64,000 nt of DNA from Gonocerus acuteangulatus (Eukaryota > Arthropoda > Insecta > Hemiptera > Coreidae): the NCBI GenBank assembly GCA_946811695.1, contig OX328132.1:94970456-95034455 (forward strand), read 5' to 3'. Shown here piece by piece: positions 44,542 through 54,230 of this stretch (its first letter is position 1; the number at the start of each line of letters is the position of its first letter). The translations under genes were made by a program, and so were the position numbers. The notes below the pieces were generated by a model, which saw only the letters and a list, made by a program, of their open reading frames with translations, was not told the origin of the DNA and did not search any database.

Positions 44542-44990
44542 TTTGACGTCTTCGCGGCGGCAAAGAAACTGAAAATTGGCTTGGTAAGAGCTGTTTGTGC
44601 GAGTTGAAATTGCATCAAACGGTGTCACAATATAAACAAATTTTGAGCTCTCAGCCACAACAACTTGCGACAGTGACTTGCGCGAGAGCTCGCAAAAGTA
44701 CTGTCGCAAGTTTTCACACCCGTGTAAACCTAGCTTAAGGTCCCAACAAAATTACAGTTACTGCCATAAAAGTCAACAAGTTTATAGTTTGGCGTGGGAT
44801 TTCCACCATGCATATAATGACAGGGCTGACATTTGATAATATTAAACTCAAACAGGCGGATAAAGTAGTTCCTCTTTTTTTATTGTCTCTGTTCACCTCA
44901 CTTATTAATTGGTTGTTATTGTTGTTTTTTTTTTCACTGTTTGCTTTAGTTTTAAATTGGTTGCTGTTATTTTGATTGCATGTTTTTCAA

Positions 44991-45283
44991 AAAAACATGA
45001 CTAGTTAATGAGAAGCATGTTCGTATTTTGTATTGACTTGTAGAGCCTTGCTTTAGAATGAGGTAGAGCCAGATTGTATAATTTCCGCTTCTGTGTAAGT
45101 TGGCTACTGTCCGTTTTGTGTGCCTTGACACCTTAATATAACGTTTATTTGAGATTAGAATTTTTACAATTTTCGTGAAATATCAACAAAAACAAAATGT
45201 TTATTTCTGTTTTAAGCTTTCCAAATGACACTAGAGATAAGAATGGAACCGCACTAAGATGACAAAGTTCCTACGAGTCGGAC
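44991..45283 (-). mobile_element. Helitron-like (HINE) 5' portion, copy 9
   Basis: Contains the right copy of the 241-bp exact repeat (44991-45231) and continues into the family 5' end, minus orientation (GTCCGACTCGTAGGAACTTT at 45264-45283). The left boundary is not determined. 44736-44990 holds nothing recognised. Confidence 0.6.
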
Positions 45284-45561
45284 ATTTTAATTCGGATCCT
45301 CCCTTCCTCTATAGGGAGGAACCCCACTTATAAGGTTGACCTCATGACGCAATCCGGAAGTGCAGACTAGAAAACATTACGTAACAAAACCCCAAGAGAA
45401 TGAAAACAACAGTGGTCAAAATTATAGCTTTTGTGGTCTGTTTGCTCTCCAGCTGCTCCAAAAATGGACCAATTTTAATGAAATTTCGTACAAAAATCTG
45501 TCGTCTAATTTGAAAAGGTCAAGTTTGTTAACCAACGGAATCCGCTTTTAGGATTTGTAGG

Positions 45562-47983
45562 TTTTTTTTTCTTTTTTTTTAATTTATTTATTTTTATTTT
45601 TTTTTATTTTTAAAGGCAATTCAACCACACAGGTCATTGTTGTCTATTTAATTTTATTGGAAAGTAATAAATACCCAAAATGAAAATTCAAGGCAGCAAT
45701 CAGATCATAAAAATATCTATATACATAGACACACACACGAACATATATATACATATACACACACACACACATATACATACACTCACACATAAATAGGTAC
45801 ATATAATTTAGACAGAAATGAAATAACTGTAGCAATAAAACTCATATACTTTCACACATTCACAAGCAAAAAAATACAAATACACAAGTATAGAAAACCG
45901 GGGATAAAAAACATTTCATGCGTCCAAATTACATTATTTGTTAATTAAATGAATTATATTTTATCATAGAGATCTGTGGCTCTTAAGAAATTCAACGCTC
46001 GCTGGGTTAACTCATGGTCGTCTCCAAGTATATCACAGAGAGTACCATGAATCCCCATTTCGTTTCGAGTGGCTTCGAAGGCTCTACATTCGGTGAAAAT
46101 ATGTTTAATAGACATATCCTCACCACAAACAGAACATTCAGGCCTGGACTCTCTTTTAAATAAGTAAGCATGGTTAAGATTGGTGTGTCCAATTCTTATT
46201 CTCGACAGAACCACCTCATCTCGCCTTGTGTTTTGAGATGAGGTTTTCCATGCCGAGATTGTGGATTTAATCTCCCTTAGCTTATTATCTCTGTCTCGAA
46301 ACCATTCATATTGCCATTTTTTAGAGCATTAGATATTTTAGTTATGCTATAGCATCTGACGGTAGGATGTGCGAGTATGGAATTCCTACATTAATAGCTT
46401 GTTTTGGAGCGAAATCCGCTTTATCGCTGCCTTTTATACCATTGTGGCTAGGAATCCAGCAGAAAATAACTTGTTGGCTTATTTTGCAATGCAAATCTAT
46501 TCCAATAATGAGGTCAGAGATGATCGCATTACGGGAATATAAGTTCTGTAAAGAAAGGAGAGAAGCTAATGAGTCAGTATATATCACTATCTTACTATTG
46601 TTTTCAATGAAACTATTAACGGCTTTGCTTAGTGCAAGTAATTCTGCTGTGTATATGGAAGATGTAGCCGGAAGGGATATCATCTGTGTTCTGGTATTAG
46701 AGACTATCGCACATCCTACGCCGCCATTAGTTTTAGAGCCATCCATGAATATCTCTATTGCTCCAGGATACTTCAACCTGATTCTATTGAATTCAGCTTG
46801 AAATATCGTAGGAACAGTCTCTCCTTTGATATATTTAGTCAATGAAAGATCAATTCTAGGACCTTGAAGAGTCCAAGGTTCGAAATTTGAGTATGTCAGC
46901 TGATGAAGTTTGCTTAGATCGAAGTCTAAATCTGATAGTATGCTCATGGATCTGTGAATAAATTGGTTGCTGTTAACAAAATTATTGTTTTGATTTAAAT
47001 AAATGTACCTGAAGTTCTCGTGTAAAGGATGAGAAGGGGAAGTAATTATTTTTACAAGGTAAGATGAGGTCAGCTAATCCCTTCGATATTGCAAAGGGGG
47101 CTCACCAGCATCTACCAAAATACTATTAACAGGGCTTGTCCGGAAAGCACCCGTTGCTATTCTCAGACCAGAATTATGGATGCTGTCTATTATTTTTAAG
47201 GTTCTGGGACTGGCAGATTCATAAGCCATGCATCCATAGTCCAGTTTCGATCTAATCAAACTTCTATAAAGCATTATCATGCTCTTACGATTAGCTCCCC
47301 ATTTCGTATTGCTTAGAACTTTAAAAAAATTTAAAGAGTTCAAGCATCTCTTTTTTAATTCTTTTAAATACCGTGCCCATGATAGTTAAATGTTAAGCCC
47401 AAGAATCGAGCTTCAGGTTGAATTTGGATTTCAACACCATCTAGATTAAGACTGGGTAACTCCATTATCTTACGCTTGCTAAAAAGTATTCCCACTGATT
47501 TGGATGTTGATATTTTGAATCCGTTCTGATTAAACCAGGAAGAAACATTGCAGAGGGCTCGTTGAACTTTGGCAGAACAGTCAGCCACACTTTCATGAGC
47601 ACAGTATATTGTTAAATCATCAGCATACAGCATTCCGAATACCGGAGCGTGTATCTGATTGAGGACCTCATTGATGGCGGCGCAGAATAGTGTTGCACTC
47701 AAAACACTGCCCTGAGGAACACCATTCTGCTGAACAAAAATATCAGAGAAAGTTGAACCGCATCTTACATAGAAAGATCGGTCATTTAAAAAAATTGTGC
47801 TTAACTTAAGCATATAACCGTTGATACCGCACCTTGTAAGTGCATTTACAATAAGTCGCCTCCAAGTGCGATCAAAATCGCTTTCAATGTCAACAAAGAC
47901 AGCTAGGAGTCTTTTTAGCTTTTAAAGCGTCATGAATGGCATTTTCCAGGCCCACTAAGTTATCAGTTATAGTTGGATAATGT
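45562..47983 (-). mobile_element. I-like non-LTR retrotransposon, 5'-truncated, 9-bp TSD
   Basis: ATTTGTAGG flanks it at 45553-45561 and 47984-47992. The T-rich stretch at 45562-45614 corresponds to an A-rich 3' tail on the minus strand. The content is RT from mid-domain, RNase H and the C-terminal zinc-knuckle region. Inserted in Helitron-like copy 10 inside the long BRD8 intron. Confidence 0.88.
45954..47967 (-). pseudogene. I-like RT / RNase H polyprotein, broken
   Basis: The minus-strand order is NLVGLENAIHDALKA and FVDIESDFDRTWRRLI (RT motif A region), QNGVPQGSVLSATLF (motif B), MLYADDLTIYC (catalytic YADD). Then RSLIRSKLDYGCMAYESA and LRIATGAFRTSPV are the connection, EIFMDGSKTNGGVG, YTAELLALSKA and VIYTDSLASL are RNase H with its acidic residues, and RIRIGHTNLNH with CSVCGEDMSIKHIFTEC is the C-terminal Cys/His region, ending at 45954. 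Frameshifts lie near 47850, 47365 and 46214, and stops near 47075 and 46342. Not functional. Confidence 0.85.
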
Positions 47984-48935
47984 ATTTGTAGGCTTACATC
48001 ATATACTTGCAAGTACTAGTTTTATAAGCTTCTTGGCCTAGGAAAACGAATGAAGCAATTTTTAAGACGATAGCTTTAACCATTCTCGAGAAAAGTGGAA
48101 AAATAGTTGTTGAATCAAGTTTTTGGTTTAGGTACTTAGAATCATGGGATTCAGTTAAATTATTTTCTGTCAGTTTGAAATTCATATAAACAAAGATGTT
48201 TTAATTTTGGTTACATTTAGAGTTAAGGAAGGATTAGAATAAAATATTTAATTTATAGAGATGAAAAGTTTTGGTAACTTTTTATACTTTCCTTAATATA
48301 TCGAAAACGGTTGAGAATATTGGTAAGCGGAAGGTTACCATTAGAAAGCTTACTAAATGCTCTAAAAAAAAGGTTATGAAGAAAGTTTTGATTAGGCGAT
48401 GTCAATCGTAAAATAAGTGCTTAAAACTTTAAAGTAATTGATTTCGGTTATTCGAACGGTTTTTTTGTCTGTTTTTATTTCTTGTTATTTTTTAATTGCT
48501 TATAGTTGGATAATGTATTTGAGAATAAAACAGGTCAAGTAAAATAAGAAAAACAATTTATTGTTAGAAATATTGATTTCCAAAATTCGAAGACCTTGTA
48601 ACTACAGGGGCCTTTCTGTGGTTGGCCGACCCATCCAGGTAAGATCATAAATCAAGACCTTTCAAGAAAAGTGGAACCAAAATAATAACTGTTTCTATTT
48701 TAATGTTTGTTTAATGTTTCAATGCATTGAACTGTGAAATAAGTATTTCTTTTGGATTATGCTGGATGTTGGTGGCTGGCCAACCCTGTCAGGCAAGAGT
48801 ACGTTGGCCCTTTGTATCATGGGCCATAAAAGCATTTCATGAAAGAGGGAACCAAAATTTCTATTTCAATCTTTCCAAATGACACTAGGATAAGAACGGG
48901 ACCGTGCAAGATAACGCAGTTCCTGTGAGTCTGAC

Positions 48936-49114
48936 TTTTTTCAAGTAAGTGCAATGAGATATTTTATGTATTATAACACTCAAGAATATTATTCTATTTC
49001 TTTTCTGAATCCCAGATCACATTTATTTATTTATTTTTTTAACTATCATATATAACCTGTTTATATCATTGGCATGGATGCAAACTAAAAGCTCTAATAC
49101 CTATTCATGAAAAA
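48936..49114. other. Short AT-rich spacer between two Helitron-like repeats
   Basis: No gene is seen. Confidence 0.5.
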
Positions 49115-49560
49115 GTCCGACTCGCAGGAACTGCGTCATCTTAGCGCGGTTCAGTTCTTATCCCTAGTGTCATTTGGGAAGATTGAAATAGAAACAGTTA
49201 TTATCTTGGTTCAACCTTTCCCCTGTAAACAAAGGGCCCGTTACCAAGGGGCAGCGTACCCTTATACCTGGAACCCACCCACCCACCACTGGTTGGCCAA
49301 CCCCACTACTGCAAATAGTTATTTCAAATATCAAAATGTTTCTAATTTTCTTGATTTCTTCTACAGTAATACTAATTCTATAAATAAATGCAATTAAAAA
49401 AAAAAAAAAGCTCATTAAAATGTGAGCTAAACAACTACGAAAACCCGGTCAAAAGAACAAAACAAACACATTTGAAGTTTTAAGCACTTATTTCTCCGAT
49501 TGACAATGCCTAATCAACAATTTCTTTAGAATCTTTTCTAGAGTCTAACATCATTTAGGA
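49115..49560 (+). mobile_element. Helitron-like (HINE) repeat, copy 11, 3'-truncated
   Basis: It starts GTCCGACTCGCAGGAACTGC with TCATCTTAGCGCGGTTC and TTCTTATCCCTAGTGTCATT. A family interior block is at 49480-49540 (TTATTTCTCCGATTGACAAT). The (TA)n and 3' hairpin are missing. Confidence 0.65.
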
Positions 49561-49764
49561 AAGCAAATGTTCTTTGTAGTAGGAATTTTGAATTGAAATT
49601 GCACAACCAGTCAAAATGACTAGTCTGGTAAATCGAGTGTTAAACTGTGTACCAACAACTGCACTATCTGTGCTGGTCTATCAACAGGTTTCCAACCTTT
49701 TATAATGCAAATAGCATGAGGTCAATCACCCATTCAGGTACTGGTTGCGCTTGATGTTGTTTAA

Positions 49765-50005
49765 CCCTTTTACAAACAAAACAATTTTTTTTATAAACCA
49801 GTTTTTTTTTTTTCCAATTTACTTTAGGGCATTGAAAAACTCCAGCCAATCTGTACTTATTGTATTGAAACAATTATGGCTCCAAGTAATAGGGTGGGAC
49901 ATATATGTCCCTGTGATAGATCTTACTAATTTCTGAGCTCCTTCACATCCTTGCACAGGCAGAGGATTTAAGTGGGACATATATGTTCCTCTGTGCGTTA
50001 AAGGG
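49765..50005. mobile_element. piggyBac-type MITE with TTAA duplication
   Basis: TTAA flanks it at 49761-49764 and 50006-50009. The ends are CCCTTTTACAAAC and GCGTTAAAGGG (CCCTTTAACGC inverted). It contains two copies of GGGACATATATGT. 241 bp, non-coding. Confidence 0.72.
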
Positions 50006-50360
50006 TTAACCCTCCAGCACTTGTGCTGCAACACAGAGTGCGCCATAGCCAGCATTTCGTTTTTTAAGTAATTCCTAGGAAACCCCATGGCCCACAGCCT
50101 TTATTCAAGGGAATAACCTGCCACACTCACTGTAACGAGTGGTGTGCTACCCTCCCAGGCATTCCTCAGTTCTAGCTTGTCAACCGCTAGAAGAGCTTGC
50201 TGGGACGCACCCTGTGTACCGGGCGACCAAAGCAAGAATTTGGCATTTCAGCCCATGAATGAACATTTGCGCTCCAGTGTAAGACATTTACATTCCGTCA
50301 TTTCCTTCAGATACAAAACAATTTTTGTTAAGAAAATTCTGAAGGAGTCAAGAAGCAGCA

Positions 50361-50492
50361 ATGGAGGAACCCCCTTCAAAGAAAAAGAAAGGGCAATGTC
50401 ATGTTTGTGGTCAACAAAAAAATATAAACACCACAATAACGTGTAATACATGTAATAAATTTACATGTAAAACTTGAACCGAATGGCATTAA
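50361..50492 (+). pseudogene. piggyBac transposase C-terminal cysteine-rich domain, remnant
   Basis: MEEPPSKKKKGQCHVCGQQK, then TCNTCNKFTCKT before TGA (50475-50477). CxxC...CxxCxxxxC resembles the RING/PHD-like Cys-rich domain at the C-terminus of piggyBac transposases. TEWH continues in frame after the stop, suggesting that the TGA replaced a Cys codon. The DDD catalytic core is not found. Confidence 0.55.
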
Positions 50493-50758
50493 ATGCAGTG
50501 AAAGTGGACAGGACACTGATTTGTCTGAATAGATCATATGAATTACATTCTTAGCACTTAATTACCATGTATACATTTCTACTTTTATTTAAATATCTTT
50601 TAATGCTTAAAAAAAAAATGAAGAGTGTTCCAGACATTAATATTTATACACATTACATTTTGCAGTCTTATTGTAAAGTAAATCATTTTTTAAAAAATAA
50701 AATAAGTTATGTGCAATAAATTTGTTTTAAAAGATAAAATGAGCTTATTTACATTAAC

Positions 50759-50791
<33 letters not shown>
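50493..50791. other. AT-rich spacer
   Basis: No gene. A (TA)n tract at 50762-50791 is the target of the Tc1-like element. Confidence 0.5.
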
Positions 50792-50794
<3 letters not shown>

Positions 50795-52357
50795 TGGTGT
50801 TCAAAAAAACCGGTGCACCTTGAATTTTGTCTTTATTTTTTTCAAAACGTAATAAAATTGGCAAAAATTTTTACCCAAATGTTTTCAGCTTGTAGGACAT
50901 AAGAAGTAAAGAATAGAAAAAATAAAACTAACATAAAAACATAAAACATGATACATAAAAATAATGTAATGTAAAAAAGAAGCAAATGATCACAATTTTA
51001 AAATGAAAAAAACTCCTCTAACTTGTGTTTTACTTACAAAATATTGTTCCTAGTACCGAGTGTTGCCTCCTCTGGCACGAATAACTGCTTCCATCCTTGT
51101 AGGCATACTCCGAATAAGGTTGGCTACCCTATCTTGAGGAATCTGGTTCCACTCATGTTCCAAGGCAATCCTGAGATCTTGGAGGTTACCTGGAGGGTTC
51201 TGTTGCCGTCGGACTGACGTCCCAAGATGGTCCCAAAGATGCTCTATAGGATTGAGGTCCGGGCTGCGAGCTGGCCAGTTCAAAGTTTGGATACCGACCT
51301 CATCCAGGTACTCCCTGACAACATTTGCTGTGTGAGGCCGGGCAATATCGTGCATAAAAAGAAATTGATCGCCTATAAACGGGCCAAAAGGCACCACATA
51401 TTCTTCTAGGATGTCCGTGATGTACGATTGTGCATTAAGAGTCGGTCTTCGGAACACATGGAGGTCTGTCCTAGCCTCTAAAGAAATGCCACCCCAAATC
51501 ATCACTGACCCTCCTCCGAACTGCACTCTCCCCGCTATATTGCACTGAGCATATCGCTCTCCTTGTCTTCTCCACACTCGCACTCGACCGTCTGCACCAT
51601 AGAGGCTATACCTCGACTCGTCTGAAAACAGAACAGAGGCCCAATCAATTTCATTCCAGGCGGCATGTTCTCTACAAAACTGCAGGCGAGCTGCTCTGTG
51701 TGCTGGGGTGAGTAGAGGACCGGAAGCGGGTACCCTGGCGTGCAGGTCAACTTCAGCGAGCCTTCTTCGTACTGTGAGTGCACTGATGTTCACACCCCGA
51801 GCAACACGCAGCCGGTGAGAGGTCTCGACTGATGATTGGAAGCGGTTTCTGAGGGATTGCATGACAATGAAGCGATCGTCAGCTGGGACTGTCGCTCTTG
51901 GACGCCCTGATCCTGGCCTCCTCACGTAGCTTCCTGTCTCCCGATACCTCTGGACAGCACGCCGAACCGTTGTTTCAGGGAGCCCTAGGGTTCTGGTGGC
52001 ATATCGTTGACTTCGGCCGTCCTCCACCAATGCAATAATCTGAGCGGCTACAACTGCATCCAAAACCATTTTACCTTTTCAAAAACTTTTTTTTTCTTAA
52101 AGAACAAAGTTTTCAAGGCAAAAAAATCAGTGCGCGTGAATAGACAACTGGAGACAAACTGTAGCATAGTCCGTCGACTATGTCGCTTTATCTTAATGCC
52201 CTTATTCTTAAGCCTAGTGAGAATTTTAGGACAGGATTAGTGCGAACTAATCCCTCTTGACCTACCGTATCTCTGTCATTACCTCACGCTCTACAATATT
52301 TCTTTCAGATAAGGTTTTTGCATAAAATTCAAGGTGCGCCGGTTTTTTTGAACACCA

Positions 52358-52360
<3 letters not shown>
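50792..52360 (-). mobile_element. Complete Tc1-like transposon, 1,569 bp
   Basis: CACTGGTGTTCAAAAAAACC at 50792 is mirrored at 52341-52360, and the match extends for about 37 bp with one mismatch. Both ends abut TA within (TA)n tracts, as expected for Tc1/mariner insertion. It encodes one intact transposase. Intact ends and an intact ORF suggest a young, potentially autonomous copy, in the long BRD8 intron. Confidence 0.95.
51050..52069 (-). CDS. Tc1-like transposase, DD34E, intact
   Basis: 339 residues, in the usual Tc1 range. The N-terminal paired-like HTH is about residues 1-60 (VAAQIIALVEDGRSQRYATR, VRRAVQRYRETGSY), then a GRPR box and second HTH. The catalytic triad is VLFSDESRYSLYG (first D), FMHDIARPHTA (second D) and SPDLNPIEHLWD (E), with 34 residues between the last two, so DD34E. 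GGGSVMIWGGI is the conserved glycine-rich box. The protein cuts and pastes the element into TA sites in the nucleus. No internal stop or frameshift. Activity is unproven; HDIARPHTA replaces the common QDNARPHTA. Confidence 0.95.
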   Translation of the reverse strand: MVLDAVVAAQIIALVEDGRSQRYATRTLGLPETTVRRAVQRYRETGSYVRRPGSGRPRATVPADDRFIVMQSLRNRFQSSVETSHRLRVARGVNISALTVRRRLAEVDLHARVPASGPLLTPAHRAARLQFCREHAAWNEIDWASVLFSDESRYSLYGADGRVRVWRRQGERYAQCNIAGRVQFGGGSVMIWGGISLEARTDLHVFRRPTLNAQSYITDILEEYVVPFGPFIGDQFLFMHDIARPHTANVVREYLDEVGIQTLNWPARSPDLNPIEHLWDHLGTSVRRQQNPPGNLQDLRIALEHEWNQIPQDRVANLIRSMPTRMEAVIRARGGNTRY

Positions 52361-52407
<47 letters not shown>

Positions 52408-53345
52408 GTCTACAATAACTAATATAATAGTAACAAAAAAAACATAAATAAATAGACGTTTAAAACACAATAACACGACAATAAACTAATGGCACCATGC
52501 GATCGGCCTGTGTTCCAACAGTGTCATTGTGGCTATGGCCATTGGCAGTGGATCTTAATATAACAATCTTTGATGATTTTTTTTCTACTGACTATTCCTT
52601 CTCTGGTTTCCTATGTTATTGCCTTTTTATAACCCAAACTATCATTTACACATATCGCATTAGAATGTGTTGTTTGTGCGTGAGTAAGTTTTAGTTAGTT
52701 GCATGCGTGTGCGTAGTATCAGCAGTATCGTGATAGAGTGTGTGCTCTTGTATTGGGTTTCACCTCACTTATCACAGCGAGTGTGAATAGGGTTACAGAA
52801 GGAAAGAGGGAGACAAGAAAGGTGAGAGGAAGGAGGCCGCTTAACACAGTGGTGAGACTGGAGAAGGTCAGGGTAAATAAGAAAACAGGTATACAGAGAA
52901 ATTAGGTTTATTGAAATGAGGTAGAGAGAGAGATGTAGAGGAGAGAGGAGAGGAGAGAGAGAGGAGCAACTTACACAGCTGCTTGGAGACCTCTGCCTCT
53001 AGCTGCTGAGAGCGGGCTTATATACCTGCCCCCCCCCCCTCCACTCGGTCGTAGGTAGTGGGGAGTCGCGCATTCGCTCTTGCCACTCCCTTACGAGGCT
53101 TGGAGAAAACAGACCTAGGTGAATTCTCTCTATATTCTCTACCCTCGAACCGCAACACACATCTTATTGTTGAACTGAGGATAATAAAGGTAAGACTAAA
53201 AATATTTTGTAGCATTCTGGGATCTTTTACTTTAAAATGTAACTATAAAACAAAGTATAATAATTGGAGTATGTGTATATGGATGTATATATATGTACGT
53301 GTATATAGAAATGTATAATATTTATACTGTGATTATTATACTTAC
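52361..53345. other. Intronic DNA with (TA)n and purine-rich tract
   Basis: (TA)n at 52361-52404 is the right flank of the Tc1-like insertion. A GA-rich tract lies at 52920-52972 and a C-run near 53031-53040. No coding signal apart from the neighbouring exon. Confidence 0.5.
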
Positions 53346-53533
53346 GATGAATCATCAAACTCTTTCACACGAGCCTTTCTCCCGCCTCTTCTTTTTGATT
53401 TCTTTGGTGCTGGCTTTTTCTTGGGCTTTATCTCTGTCTTTTTCTCTGGCAATTTCTCAATGAGTTGAATTGAAGGTTTGTCCTTTTTCTTAGGTGAAGT
53501 TACGAGATCTGCTGCTCTATCTTTAACTTCTTG
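53346..53533 (-). CDS. BRD8: BRD8 orthologue, lysine-rich exon
   Basis: Acceptor TTATTTGTAG, donor GTAAGT, the best donor match of the gene. It encodes QEVKDRAADLVTSPKKKDKP, SIQLIEKLPEKK, then KPKKKPAPKKSKRRGGRKAR and VKEFDDSS. Phase 0 in, and the final TC joins G of exon 41690-41794. Highly basic and probably disordered, with likely nuclear-localisation function. It is assigned to BRD8 by strand, matching phase and the acidic FDDSSSDSS junction. Upstream exons are not recognisable in the window. Confidence 0.75.
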
Positions 53534-53879
53534 CTACAAATAAAAATTATATTATTAGTATCTTCTTATGGGCATAGGACATAAAAGAAAAAGTATTAGG
53601 TTGTCTAGGAACTCTACAGAGATTTTTAAATAAGGTTTTATCTTCAACTTAAAATGAACACAGAAGCTATTTTCGTTTACATACCTTTAATCCTCTGTAT
53701 ATTAACTGGATATAAGGTTTATCAACAAATATAGCCTTAGCATTCATTATAAGTTAAAATAATTAAGATAAAAACTTATTTCAAAATCTCATCTTACTTT
53801 CTGGAAAATCCAATAGTAAAGCAATTTTCATTTTATACCAATATGTTAAATATTTTTTCCTGAGAGTTCACATTTTACT

Positions 53880-54173
53880 TTTTAACTTTTCAGTCCAGTC
53901 AACGAACAGTTGTAGATGGAAATTTTTGGAACACAATTTTTGACTTTGTAACTTTGTTTGGGCAGGATAGGAGGTGAACATATCAAAAGTCCTCGCCAGT
54001 AGCCATTGTGCCGGGGGGGGGGGGGGGGGGGGTTTAGAAGGTCCCATTTGTCGGGGGGTACGTTATATACGCACTCATATGGTTTTAGCAAAACCATGGG
54101 CAAGATCTTATCTAATTGAGTTTGAATAACTGGTCAATAGGCCCAAAATTGTATATTTTGTGCTATATTATAT

Positions 54174-54230
<57 letters not shown>

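Larger units (their letters stand above)
42759..44735. mobile_element. TIR element with TAA target duplication (PIF/Harbinger-like), nested host
   Basis: AGCTAGGTTTACACGGG at 42759 and its reverse complement at 44719-44735 are flanked by TAA on both sides. The subterminal regions are rich in TCGCGAG/CTCGC motifs in mirrored order. It contains the full Helitron-like copy 8 (43450-44541) and a 241-bp block identical to 44991-45231. No transposase is readable. The TIR start GGTTTACAC is shared in part with the GGGTG MITEs. Confidence 0.72.
45291..48935 (-). mobile_element. Helitron-like (HINE) repeat, copy 10, split by an I-like retrotransposon
   Basis: The 3' end is at 45291-45560 (minus strand hairpin, GCACTTCCGGATTGCGTCAT, CAAATTTCATTAAAATTGG-type block) and the rest at 47993-48935, ending GTCAGACTCACAGGAACTGC. 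The break is filled by the retrotransposon at 45562-47983 with a 9-bp duplication. Apart from this insertion the order of blocks matches copies 7 and 12. Confidence 0.75.

Noticed and set aside
43031..45231. The exact 241-bp repeats as LTRs of a retrotransposon
   Set aside because: No TG...CA ends, no primer-binding site or pol sequence between, and a TIR element ends inside the interval.
46367..46801. Plus-strand 144-codon ORF
   Set aside because: Antisense shadow of the I-like RNase H region.
53699..53749. Extra 51-bp BRD8 exon encoding AIFVDKPYIQLIYRGLK, phase 0, before GTATGT
   Set aside because: The donor is good and phase fits, but the acceptor lacks a pyrimidine tract and the peptide has no support. 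Left as a possibility for RNA evidence.
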